In this document: one piece after another, positions 44,715-54,186 of the stretch | How the letters are laid out: each line of letters starts with the position of its first letter | How positions within the stretch are numbered: position 1 is the stretch's first letter | Assembly (NCBI RefSeq): GCF_026650985.1 | Contig: NZ_CP086239.1 | Span: forward strand, 3,844,001-3,908,000 | DNA length: 64,000 bases | Direction of reading: 5' to 3' | From: Clostridium estertheticum | GTDB taxonomy: Bacteria > Bacillota > Clostridia > Clostridiales > Clostridiaceae | Notes under the pieces: generated by a model | The model's database searches: none | Seen by the model: the letters and a program-made list of their open reading frames with translations, nothing else | What the model was told of the DNA's origin: nothing | Program-made: the position numbers and the translations under genes

Positions 44715-47700
44715 TTAATTTTTTAATTTTTCAATCAACTTATCCATAACTAATGTAGGATTTCTATAAAATTCACTAGCACGTATTTTATAAAACTCCC
44801 ATCCAACTCTCTCGAGGCACATCTGCATTTCATACTGTTTTTTCCAGTCGTAGTCTTCGTCCTCTGTCATTCCAATACATTTCACTGCTATTTTCTTATA
44901 AAAATCATCGCTAGAAGGTATAGACAAGTCTGTTTCTACAACGAAATCTATAATATATTTTCCTACTTTAACTTTTGGTTTAATCTTATACCCATTTTCT
45001 TTTATATGTCTTCCTATATTTTCTTCAAAATCATTTAATAATAAATGTTTCTCAGGCTTAATCTCTTTTTTTGGTTCATTCTCATCTATACAATATTTTA
45101 ATAAAGCATATCTAACACACTTATCATTAAGGTCCTCTAAATCTACTGAGTGAAATAACCACATTTGATTTCTAGCACGGCTAGCTGCTACATTAAATCT
45201 TCTTATATCAGAGTCTTTAGTTAAAGCTGCAAATTTGGCATTGTTTGCAATAAGCATAGATAAGAACATTACATCTCTCTCATCACCTTGGAATGAATAT
45301 GCATCTCCACATATAAGCCTTCGCTTCAAGATTTCCTCCATACCGAGTTTATCCACTAACATGCTTAGTATTAATTCGGCTTGGACGTCTCCTAGAAGCG
45401 ATATTACTCCCATACTCATGCCTTTATACCTTTCATTGCTACAGCACTCTAATATCTGTGTTACGATCTTCTCTGCCTCTAATACATTTAAGGCCTTGGT
45501 TTTATCCTTGTATCCGCCTATTACTTTAGATGTTACTATAAATGGTCCGACTTTTTCTTTTTCTTCTATTCGCCTTAAAGGTATTATTTCATTGGAGTAG
45601 CACAATTCATTACTAAATCCAATTATCTCTGGTACGCATCTAAAATGTTCCTTTAATAATAACCTGCTCGGAAATACTCTAAGGGCAGTATTATACAAAC
45701 TTGTCTTTAAATCAAACCACTCCGCATGTGGAATATCCTCTAAATAAGTACTTATAAGTGTTTCAACAATTGCATGATCTTTTCCAATTGCTTCAGGACT
45801 TATTTGCTTTTCATCTCCTACAATAATCGCCTTTTTAGCTCTCATTAAAACGGTTATAGCCGATATGTCACTTTGACTACTCTCATCTACAATTACCACA
45901 TCAAATAAGTTATCTGTTAGCTTCAAATTTTCCATAACTCTATTTATTGGCATTATCCATACAGGAATTACATCCTTACAATTATCCATTTCCTTTTGTG
46001 CGATTTTTCTATACTTTACTGCCTGAGTACCTGTACCTTTACCTATCCTTTTTATAGCTTCCATCCATGTAAATAGACTTCGTTTCTGAACCTCTGTAGT
46101 CCTCTCTATTTGATTAAACCAACTTCTTTTAGAAACAAGATCTCTTATAATTTGCTTTTCTTTACTTTTTTCCCGGGCAATATCTTTCTCTAGGGCTTCT
46201 ATATCAACCTCTTCTAATTTTTGTAAATAGTCATTCCATTTTCTCCACGTCCATGCCTTTTCAAAACTTAAACTCTCTAGATCTTCTATGGTTTTATCTT
46301 CATCATTTATAATATTTTCAAGTAATAGAGGGCAACACATTTTCAATTTATAACATAATTCTTTTAACTCTAACGCATTATGGGCTATCTGCATTAGTTC
46401 TCTGATCTCTATATAAACAGCTTGTACGCCCTTTAAACTTCTTATATTTATAGCATCTTGTAATTTCCCTAAGCAACCATCCTTATTAAAAGTTGTCTTT
46501 ATTTCTTCCATTTTTAAATTCAATTTATTATATCTATTTCTATGTTTTAAACTCTCAAATCCATTTTTGAGATGAATATACGTTTCTTTATCATACCAAT
46601 ACGAATCACTCGGTAAATTCTTTCCATTCAGGTTTTTATCTGGTAAAAAATTAATTATGTTATTTTTAAAGGTTTTGTCCCAATTAATAATTTCGTAAAT
46701 CTCTTTAATATCATCTACTATTTCACTTACATAATTTGAATTTGTATCATCGATAAGTTTTCCACCATATTCTTTTACTGTGTTATTCCAAATATTTTTA
46801 AGTTCCCTCTCTACTAGCTGAAGTTTTATATATAAATCAACCACAATTATTTGATCGCTTGTATTTATACACTCATAATCTACCTTGCAGCCCTCGAATA
46901 TATATTTAAGATTCCCATGAAGTATTTTAAAGAGACCTCCTAGTTTACCTTTTTCGCTAATTGTTTTTGCTATAATAGCAAAATCATTTTTAAATCTGTT
47001 TATATCAATGATTGATGGTAATTCCAATTTATGATTATTTAATTCTTGTTTTAATTTACTTATCTCTTTTATATATTCATTGCCTTTATGTGCTAATTGT
47101 TGCCACAAACCTTGTGCCTCAATGTTAGAATAATAACCTTTCATAACATTCCCTAACCAGCTATTTTCAAAACCTTCAAATTTTTCTATTGCATCATCTA
47201 CCAGTTTAAGTAATCTTCTATTTCCATAATCTATAGGACTTACACTATTTAAGTCCTTAATATCATCTTCATAAATATGTTTTTGCTGCCCTAGTTTAAT
47301 TAGTTCCTCAATATCATCACATAACTCTTCTTCTCTTGGAAGTATCGCTATGTATTTATCTATGTTATCTATTTCATCTATTTGCTGCTTTGTAATCACA
47401 GATGACAATGTAACTAGCCTTTTAAATTCTTCAGAAGTTAAGAGATTTTCTTTATTAAAATCAAGCTTATCTACTATCCACGAATGATTAACTTCATTAT
47501 CTTTAACCCAATTAGCCATATACATTAGTGTATACTTTTGACCCGCGTATTCTACCTTTTCATTCTCTCTATCATCAATACATTTTAGCTCTTTATATAA
47601 CCTTTTCTGTGTATCAACACAATTATTATGTTTATATTTTAAAAGTTTTATTTCCTTACGCAATTCTTTAGTGTCCATTGATAAACTTTCTGTTATTTTT

Positions 47701-48794
47701 CTAACAGACTCATCCAATTCTTCCAGAGACTTAGTATCATTTCCTAGTATGCTAATGCATAATGCTCTAACCTCTTCTGGTATTTTATTAGACAAAACCC
47801 TTAGTGCCCTATCTGTTTGACTTGTCACTAATACCCTTTTGCCATGGGCTAAAAGATGACATATTAAATTAGCAATAGAATGGCTTTTACCAGTACCTGG
47901 TGGCCCCTGTATAACTACGCCAAAGTTTTCAGAAAGTTTTTTAGTTATTTCCATTTGCTCTTCATTTGCAGGTAATGGAAACAATACATCTTCTCCTACT
48001 TCCTTCCATTCATTAGAAGTCTGAACGTCTTGCGTTATTTCTTCTTCCGAGACAATAGCCTCTACAGTTTTAGGAATAGGGAATCCTGCTCTTACTTGTG
48101 ACAATACATCATTTAATTCCATATTCCAAAGTCTTGTGTCAACCTTTCTAAGTATTATGCAAGGTGCATTATAAAATTGTATATTAGTTTTAGTTAATAT
48201 GTCAGAATCACTACTTAGCTCATCAATATAGACATCTTTTGTATAAGAATTTAAAAGCGTAGCTAACTCTTCAAATATTTTTGAAGCCATTTTAATATTT
48301 CTTACATCCAAAGCCATATCTTTTGCTTTGTTTCTAATTTTTATTAAACTATCTAGGTTTACCTCTAAATACTCATTTAAAAATTCAAGTTCCACATTTG
48401 TTTGATTATTATATGGTTTTAAAGTGAACCTTTTTTTCTTTGAATCAAATTTTATCTCCATTTTAGTAGTAAAGATAGGATGAATTATTTCTTTATCCTC
48501 TTTTTCCCAACTTAGTATTCCATTTGACCAAATTATCTCTAGGTCTTCACTGTTTTTTTCTAATTGTAGATATGTTTTTTGAAACTGATTATATAATTTT
48601 TCCGCCCTCTCATCTATGCTTAACCAGTAATCTTTATTGTCATCAATATTAAAAATACATCCACTAATATCTTGGAGTTCTTTTTCCCAATATACTTTTT
48701 CATATTCATTTATATTTCTTATAGTTTTTTGATTCATATTTTTAATGCTGAGTAAATATGAGAATATTTTTTCTACTTTTTCATTAATATTCAA
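44715..48794 (-). CDS. SF1 helicase with C-terminal Vsr/DUF559-like nuclease domain
   Basis: The protein has 1359 residues. Walker A GPPGTGKS lies near residue 300, motif II VIVDESSQSD near 965, motif III VGDEKQISPEA, then FRCVPEI, SFQGDERDVMFLS and VAASRARNQMWLF: a Upf1-like SF1 (AAA_11/AAA_12) helicase with a long coiled insertion between motifs Ia and II. The C terminus (KVKVGKYIIDFVVET, KIAVKC, EMQMCLERVGWEFYKI) is the D-x(n)-V-K type of Vsr/DUF559 nucleases. This class is widespread and often lies in defence regions. Here it is a single gene between manC-linked genes and ccpA. An anti-phage role is inferred, not shown. Confidence 0.85.
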   Translation of the reverse strand: MNINEKVEKIFSYLLSIKNMNQKTIRNINEYEKVYWEKELQDISGCIFNIDDNKDYWLSIDERAEKLYNQFQKTYLQLEKNSEDLEIIWSNGILSWEKEDKEIIHPIFTTKMEIKFDSKKKRFTLKPYNNQTNVELEFLNEYLEVNLDSLIKIRNKAKDMALDVRNIKMASKIFEELATLLNSYTKDVYIDELSSDSDILTKTNIQFYNAPCIILRKVDTRLWNMELNDVLSQVRAGFPIPKTVEAIVSEEEITQDVQTSNEWKEVGEDVLFPLPANEEQMEITKKLSENFGVVIQGPPGTGKSHSIANLICHLLAHGKRVLVTSQTDRALRVLSNKIPEEVRALCISILGNDTKSLEELDESVRKITESLSMDTKELRKEIKLLKYKHNNCVDTQKRLYKELKCIDDRENEKVEYAGQKYTLMYMANWVKDNEVNHSWIVDKLDFNKENLLTSEEFKRLVTLSSVITKQQIDEIDNIDKYIAILPREEELCDDIEELIKLGQQKHIYEDDIKDLNSVSPIDYGNRRLLKLVDDAIEKFEGFENSWLGNVMKGYYSNIEAQGLWQQLAHKGNEYIKEISKLKQELNNHKLELPSIIDINRFKNDFAIIAKTISEKGKLGGLFKILHGNLKYIFEGCKVDYECINTSDQIIVVDLYIKLQLVERELKNIWNNTVKEYGGKLIDDTNSNYVSEIVDDIKEIYEIINWDKTFKNNIINFLPDKNLNGKNLPSDSYWYDKETYIHLKNGFESLKHRNRYNKLNLKMEEIKTTFNKDGCLGKLQDAINIRSLKGVQAVYIEIRELMQIAHNALELKELCYKLKMCCPLLLENIINDEDKTIEDLESLSFEKAWTWRKWNDYLQKLEEVDIEALEKDIAREKSKEKQIIRDLVSKRSWFNQIERTTEVQKRSLFTWMEAIKRIGKGTGTQAVKYRKIAQKEMDNCKDVIPVWIMPINRVMENLKLTDNLFDVVIVDESSQSDISAITVLMRAKKAIIVGDEKQISPEAIGKDHAIVETLISTYLEDIPHAEWFDLKTSLYNTALRVFPSRLLLKEHFRCVPEIIGFSNELCYSNEIIPLRRIEEKEKVGPFIVTSKVIGGYKDKTKALNVLEAEKIVTQILECCSNERYKGMSMGVISLLGDVQAELILSMLVDKLGMEEILKRRLICGDAYSFQGDERDVMFLSMLIANNAKFAALTKDSDIRRFNVAASRARNQMWLFHSVDLEDLNDKCVRYALLKYCIDENEPKKEIKPEKHLLLNDFEENIGRHIKENGYKIKPKVKVGKYIIDFVVETDLSIPSSDDFYKKIAVKCIGMTEDEDYDWKKQYEMQMCLERVGWEFYKIRASEFYRNPTLVMDKLIEKLKN

Positions 48795-48826
48795 AGCTTA
48801 TACCTCCAATTTATTAAAAATGTAAA

Positions 48827-48863
48827 AAGTCTTATTAAAACTTAAGTAGTTTTAATAAGACTT
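48827..48863. terminator. Perfect 16-bp bidirectional terminator
   Basis: AAGTCTTATTAAAACT and its exact complement surround a 5-base loop just after the LacI-family gene. Confidence 0.9.
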
Positions 48864-48867
48864 ATAT

Positions 48868-49866
48868 TTATTTACAAGAATCTCTCTCCACTATTCTATA
48901 AGGTAATACAAAATGTTTTTCCTCAACTACCAAATTGTTTATAGATTTTATAAGCATTCTCATACCAACAGAACCCATATCATACATTGGTTGAGATACT
49001 GTGGTAAGCTTTGGATAAAATGTTGAAGCTGAATAAATATCATCAAAACCCATGACATCTATCTTTTCTGGGACATTAATAGATTTATCTCTTAATGCAT
49101 TTATTACTCCCATAGCTATTTCATCACTAGCACAGAATACAGCATCCACCTCGGCACCCGTATCTAATATAACATTAATTCCTGTATATCCGTCTCTAGC
49201 TTTAACTCCACCATGGTAAACTAAATCTTTATTAAGAGTTATTCCCATATCTGAAAGTCCTTTTGTATAGCCTGTATATCTTTGAGACAATGCATTGACT
49301 TTTTCTATAGAAGTCCCTACATATGCAACATTTTTGTTACCTTTGTTTATTAAGTATTTTACTGCATCCGCTGCTGCCATTACATTATCAATAGCAACAC
49401 TAGGGAATATACCCTGGGCATCAGTAGTCTCTACAAGAACCACTGGCATTTCTAATTCTTTTATTAAATCTATAACATTATTCTCTATGGAATTACTCAT
49501 ATATATAACTCCATCTATCATTTTTTCTTTAAGTATTCTTAAAGATTCCATTTCTTTTTCTACATCTAAATCTGCATTGCAAAGCATAATATTATAATTA
49601 TAAATGTTAGCTACATCCTCGCAACCCCTAACTATTTCAGGGTAAAACTGATTGGATATATCCGGTATAATTATTCCTATTGTACTAGATTTTTGTGTTT
49701 TTAAGCTTCTTGCAACTATATTCGGCCTATATGATAATTTTTTTATAGCGTCTTTTACCTTTTTCTTGGTGTCTTCATTTACAACATCTATGTCATTTAA
49801 TACTCTTGATACTGTGGCAATAGAAACTCCCGCCTCTCTTGCAACATCTTTTATTGAAGCAGCCAT
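48868..49866 (-). CDS. ccpA: LacI/GalR-family regulator, CcpA-type
   Basis: The protein has 332 residues from the ATG at 49866 (GTAGGAG, GAGGAA upstream). The HTH IKDVAREAGVSIATVSRVLN is at the N terminus, followed by the periplasmic-binding-like sensor domain (IGIIIPDISNQFYPEIVRG, DGVIYMSN, IDVMGFDDI). Its sequence type and position beside ileS match the clostridial carbon catabolite regulator CcpA, which binds cre sites with HPr-Ser-P. A sugar-specific LacI regulator is the alternative; there is no sugar operon nearby, which favours the global role. Confidence 0.75.
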   Translation of the reverse strand: MAASIKDVAREAGVSIATVSRVLNDIDVVNEDTKKKVKDAIKKLSYRPNIVARSLKTQKSSTIGIIIPDISNQFYPEIVRGCEDVANIYNYNIMLCNADLDVEKEMESLRILKEKMIDGVIYMSNSIENNVIDLIKELEMPVVLVETTDAQGIFPSVAIDNVMAAADAVKYLINKGNKNVAYVGTSIEKVNALSQRYTGYTKGLSDMGITLNKDLVYHGGVKARDGYTGINVILDTGAEVDAVFCASDEIAMGVINALRDKSINVPEKIDVMGFDDIYSASTFYPKLTTVSQPMYDMGSVGMRMLIKSINNLVVEEKHFVLPYRIVERDSCK

Positions 49867-50084
49867 ATTCCTCAACTCCTACTATTTTCTTATCTTACCA
49901 TTATACTTATAAAAACCTTTCATTTCAAGCTATAATACGAACTTACACTAAAGTATGTCCCAATACAGTAATCTTAACCTATACTTTTTATTATTGCCAG
50001 TTAATATATTCCTTAATCGTAGCCTTATCTTATTTATTTCCTGATTTTATAGATAATACCCAAATTTTATCTTTGTTAAAAATA

Positions 50085-50110
50085 GAGTATGTGACAATTG
50101 CCACATACTC
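50085..50110 (-). terminator. Terminator of ileS
   Basis: The stem GAGTATGTG / CACATACTC has an 8-base loop and is followed on the minus strand by TATTTTTAAC. It lies 18 bases after the stop. Confidence 0.82.
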
Positions 50111-50127
50111 CCTTTTGCTATTATTAA

Positions 50128-53100
50128 TTATAGCTTAACTAAATCTAATTGTAAGTCTTCACCATTTATCTTTACTGTTTTGTATTCTCTGCCTTCGTTA
50201 TATACAATTTCGACAGATAAAGTATCTTTTTTAATTTGATCTTCAAATTTAGCTATTACATTCTGAAGCATTTCATTTCCAGATACGTATGTTCTAATCT
50301 TATCAGCAACTTCAAAACCACTTTCTTTTCTCATATTTTGAATTTTACTTAAGATTTCACGTACATTTCCTTCTTCTTTAAGCTCATCAGTTATGTGAGT
50401 GATTAATACTACTCCCATTTCGCCTTCGCCAGCAAAAGCGTATCCTTCAAGTCCTTGCATTGTAACAAGTAATTTTTCACTATCTAATTCTATTTCAGTT
50501 CCATTTACGTTGATAATAACTACATTACCCTTATTTATAGTTTGAGCAAGTTCCATTTGGTTCATAGCTCCAATAGCTTTTTTTATACCAGGTATTAATC
50601 TGCCATACGGTTTCCCAAGTACTGGTAAATTAGGTTTGATTTCGAATTTAACGTATTTAGAAATATCGGCGCCTAGCTCTACTTCCTTAATGTTAAGTTC
50701 TTCTTTAACTATCTGTCCATAATATTCTGGAAGAGATTTAGAACTAACAAGCATCTTAGAAAGTGGCTGTCTATTTTTTATATTAGCAGCATTTCGTGCA
50801 CTTCTTCCTAATTTAACAGTTCTATAAGCCACATCCATTTCTTCTTCTAATGCCTTATCTACTTGATCTTCTCTATATTCAGGCCAAGCACATAAATGAA
50901 TACTCTCTGGTGCATTTTTATCAAAAGCAACTACTAAGTTCTGATATAGTTCTTCTGTTATAAACGGTATAAATGGTGCAGATATTTTTGCAAAAGTCGT
51001 GATAACTCTATATAGCGTCATATAAGCGCCTATCTTATCTTCTGTAAGTGACTCTACCCAATATCTTGATCTATTACGTCTTACATACCAGTTAGAAAGC
51101 TCCTCAATAAAGTCTTCTAGTTCAAGTGCTCCTTGAGTTATTCTATAGTTAGTTAAGTGTTCATCTATATCTTTCACTAATGAATTTAATTTTGACATCA
51201 TCCATTTGTCCATAATATTAACTGATTTAAAGCTTTCATATTTAGTTGGGTCAAAATTATCAATATCAGCATATAAAACGTAGAATGAGTATACATTCCA
51301 AAGTGTTCCTATGAACTTTCTTTGTGCATCTATAACTGCACCCTCATAAAATCTTGATGGTAACCATGGTGCACTAGCTGTATAGAAATACCATCTAAGT
51401 GCGTCTGCTCCTTGATTTTCGAGAATCGTAAATGGACTTAACACATTACCTTTATGTTTAGACATTTTAAGTCCGTTTTTATCTAATACATGGCCAAGTA
51501 CTATACAGTTTTCAAATGGGTTTGTATCAAATACAGTAGTAGATATTGCAAGTAATGTATAGAACCATCCTCTTGTTTGATCAACTGCCTCTGAAATAAA
51601 TTGAGCTGGGAAGTTAGCTTCAAATACTTCTTTGTTTTCAAATGGATAGTGATGTTGCGCAAATGGCATTGATCCTGAATCAAACCAACAATCTATAACT
51701 TCTTCTACCCTAGTCATAGTTTTTCCGCATTCAGGACACTTTAAGTGTACATTATCTATATATGGTTTATGAAGTTCTATTCCATCCGGTACATCTATTC
51801 CTTTTTCATTAAGTTCTGCTATGCTTCCTATAAGTTCTCGATGTCCGCATTCGCATTCCCATATTGGAAGTGGAGTTCCCCAATACCTTGTTCTACTTAT
51901 ACTCCAATCTATAACGCCTTCAAGGAATTTACCCATTCTGCCTGTTCTAACGTTGTCTGGCATCCAATTAACCTTATTATTATTTTCTATGAGTTTGTCT
52001 CTCATAGAAGACATTCTTACAAACCAGCTTTCTCTTGGATAATATAAAAGTGGTGTATCACATCTCCAGCAATGTGGATATGAATGTTCAAATTTCTCTG
52101 CTTTATATAAAACATTATTTTCTTTTAAGTATTCTAATATCTTAGCATCTGCATCTTTAACAAAAATGCCTTTCCATGGAGTAACACAGTCAACAAACTT
52201 ACCTTCCACATCAACTAAGTTAATAAGTGGCAAATCATATTTCTTACCAAGTAAGTTATCGTCTTCACCATATGCTGGTGCAATATGAACTATCCCTGTA
52301 CCATCAGAAAGGGTTACAAAATCTCCATGAACTACATAGAAAGCTTTTTCTTTTGGTGTATAGAAATCAAACATTTGCTCATATTCAAGGCCCAGTAGAG
52401 CTTCTCCTTTAAATTCACGTACTACTTCATACTCTCCTTCTAGTTTACCTAATAGCTCTCTTGAGAGTATTAGAGTTTCACCTTCTTGAATGGCTTCAAC
52501 ATAATCATATTTTTTATTAACTGCAAGTGCCACATTACTTGGAAGTGTCCAAGGAGTTGTAGTCCATACAAGTATGTATTTATCTTCATTTTTCACTTTG
52601 AATTTTACGTATGCTGACATTTCTTTTACATCTTTATATCCTTGAGCTACTTCATGAGAAGATAAAGAAGTTCCACATCTTGGGCAATAAGGCATTACCT
52701 TATGACCTTTGTATAATAAATCTTTATCCCACATTTGTTTTAATGCCCACCAAACTGATTCAATATAATCATTATGATAAGTTACATAAGGGTTATCCAT
52801 ATCAACCCAGTATCCTACTCTCTCAGACATTTCTTTCCACATATTAACGTAACTAAAAACACTAGCCTTACATTCTTCAACGAATTTTTCTACTCCATAT
52901 GCTTCTATGCCAGGCTTACCATTAATTCCAAGTTTCTTTTCTATTTCAAGTTCTACTGGTAATCCATGAGTATCCCATCCAGCTTTTCTTGGAACATTAT
53001 ATCCCTTCATTACCTTATATCTTGGTATTAAATCCTTCATAACTCTAGTTAAAACGTGACCTATATGTGGTTTACCATTTGCTGTTGGTGGACCATCATA

Positions 53101-53229
53101 GAAAGTAAAGGTCTCTCCCTCTTTATTTAAGTCAAAATTCTTTTGAATGATATCTTTTTCTTTCCAAAACTTAAGTACATCATTTTCTATGTCCATAAAG
53201 TTTTTAGAAGGATCAATTTTTTTATACAT
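50128..53229 (-). CDS. ileS: Isoleucyl-tRNA synthetase
   Basis: The protein has 1033 residues. Class I motifs are intact: GKPHIGH near residue 53-59 and KMSKHKGN in the catalytic core, with the large editing domain between them and WDTHGLPVE typical of IleRS. The length fits the longer, eukaryote-like type 2 IleRS; that type is generally less sensitive to mupirocin, a family-level property not tested here. A zinc-binding CPRCG...CPECG pair is in the core. The gene is controlled by the T-box leader at 53340-53585. Confidence 0.95.
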   Translation of the reverse strand: MYKKIDPSKNFMDIENDVLKFWKEKDIIQKNFDLNKEGETFTFYDGPPTANGKPHIGHVLTRVMKDLIPRYKVMKGYNVPRKAGWDTHGLPVELEIEKKLGINGKPGIEAYGVEKFVEECKASVFSYVNMWKEMSERVGYWVDMDNPYVTYHNDYIESVWWALKQMWDKDLLYKGHKVMPYCPRCGTSLSSHEVAQGYKDVKEMSAYVKFKVKNEDKYILVWTTTPWTLPSNVALAVNKKYDYVEAIQEGETLILSRELLGKLEGEYEVVREFKGEALLGLEYEQMFDFYTPKEKAFYVVHGDFVTLSDGTGIVHIAPAYGEDDNLLGKKYDLPLINLVDVEGKFVDCVTPWKGIFVKDADAKILEYLKENNVLYKAEKFEHSYPHCWRCDTPLLYYPRESWFVRMSSMRDKLIENNNKVNWMPDNVRTGRMGKFLEGVIDWSISRTRYWGTPLPIWECECGHRELIGSIAELNEKGIDVPDGIELHKPYIDNVHLKCPECGKTMTRVEEVIDCWFDSGSMPFAQHHYPFENKEVFEANFPAQFISEAVDQTRGWFYTLLAISTTVFDTNPFENCIVLGHVLDKNGLKMSKHKGNVLSPFTILENQGADALRWYFYTASAPWLPSRFYEGAVIDAQRKFIGTLWNVYSFYVLYADIDNFDPTKYESFKSVNIMDKWMMSKLNSLVKDIDEHLTNYRITQGALELEDFIEELSNWYVRRNRSRYWVESLTEDKIGAYMTLYRVITTFAKISAPFIPFITEELYQNLVVAFDKNAPESIHLCAWPEYREDQVDKALEEEMDVAYRTVKLGRSARNAANIKNRQPLSKMLVSSKSLPEYYGQIVKEELNIKEVELGADISKYVKFEIKPNLPVLGKPYGRLIPGIKKAIGAMNQMELAQTINKGNVVIINVNGTEIELDSEKLLVTMQGLEGYAFAGEGEMGVVLITHITDELKEEGNVREILSKIQNMRKESGFEVADKIRTYVSGNEMLQNVIAKFEDQIKKDTLSVEIVYNEGREYKTVKINGEDLQLDLVKL

Positions 53230-53339
53230 AATAAAACTCCTTTTTCAATTTTATTTGATAATAATTAATTAGACATGTAGAACTTTTCATCTTAATTGTT
53301 TTTACCTTTATTAGATATTAATTGAAACTACATTTTTAA

Positions 53340-53585
53340 ATATAAAAACTCCGCCCTATTTAATAGGGCGAAGTTAAATTCGCTAAACCACCTATAACAT
53401 AAATATAAAGTCAAGTACAATTATACTTTATTCTTTAACGCAGAAATACGGATAAGCTTACTAAACTTTCAGCTCTCAGCTCATAGGTGATTTTCTTTAA
53501 ACCTTCACTATGGGTTTTCACCTTTCCCCACTCTCTTTAAGTTACTTGCTTAAATACTTTTCCTAATCAAAGCTTTTAATTAGTC
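53340..53585 (-). promoter_or_regulatory. T-box riboswitch (isoleucine) upstream of ileS
   Basis: On the minus strand the T-box sequence AGGTGGTTTAGCG (53393-53381) sits before a terminator hairpin CGCCCTAT / ATAGGGCG followed by TTTTTA. Upstream lie an AAGAGAGTGGGG-type stem I, GGTGAAAACCC, and AAAATCACC, which places an ATC (Ile) specifier in the usual loop. CGTTAA of the stem III linker is also visible. Uncharged tRNA-Ile should bind and stabilise the antiterminator, allowing ileS expression. Confidence 0.93.
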
Positions 53586-53599
53586 ATAATTATTTATTA

Positions 53600-53970
53600 A
53601 TATAAATATATTATAAATTAATATAACTTCTTACCATTATATTATAATGGATTTTTGTTGTCAATTTGTTTTTGAATTTTCTTACAATTAATATGAATTT
53701 AAAACTATTAATTTAAAGCTTTCCAATCATATTAAAGAATAAACGTATCAATATTTGTCAAGTATTATTATACAATTCTTGCAATAACTGCTATGATTAT
53801 TCATTTAGCACATTTCCCTATGTATATGTGATATAATATTAGTTAAAAATGAACATTATTGTAATACAAAAATATAAATGCTTTTAAAATTTGTTTCTTT
53901 AATGAATTTGTGTTTTTATCAACTTGCAAAATAGTATCTTTTTTTCGTAATTAATTAAAATTCATGATGT
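53600..53970. other. AT-rich intergenic DNA, no feature seen
   Basis: This stretch separates the ileS leader from the glutamine synthetase promoter. It is over 75% A+T by eye and shows no open frame or clear hairpin. The ileS promoter must lie within it. Confidence 0.4.
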
Positions 53971-53976
53971 TTTGTA

Positions 53977-54005
53977 TTGACACGGCTTCATTTTTGTAAT
54001 AAAAT
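53977..54005 (+). promoter_or_regulatory. Promoter of the glutamine synthetase gene
   Basis: TTGACA (53977-53982), 17 bases and TAAAAT (54000-54005) lie about 180 bases before the start codon, giving a leader RNA of about 170 bases. Confidence 0.75.
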
Positions 54006-54043
54006 CATTTTATTTACTACTATAATTTAGTTCTGTATTAATA

Positions 54044-54150
54044 TGCATTTTACATACCCATGTGTATGCAAATTATCACAAACAATTTAAACATTTTTAT
54101 TGAAAATTTTATTTATTAAAATGTCAATTAAGTCATTCCAGTGACTTTTT
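54044..54150 (+). promoter_or_regulatory. Structured leader with possible attenuator, glutamine synthetase gene
   Basis: A hairpin (TGCAT..TACAT-ACCC-ATGTG.ATGCA, 54044-54070) is followed by a short terminator-like hairpin AAGTCA-TTCCAG-TGACTT plus TTT (54130-54150), 37 bases before the start codon. Nitrogen-controlled antitermination of glutamine synthetase genes by ANTAR proteins is known in Clostridium; the loops here do not match the ANTAR loop pattern well, so the mechanism is open. Confidence 0.5.
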
Positions 54151-54186
54151 AACAATTAAATATATATTTAAAGGAGGACTATTATT

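Noticed and set aside
51501-52962. Several frames inside ileS on both strands
   Set aside because: ileS is intact and strongly coding over the whole stretch; the others have no start signals.
54130-54150. ANTAR-type target hairpin
   Set aside because: The six-base loop TTCCAG lacks the A at position 1 and G at position 4 expected for ANTAR-binding loops.
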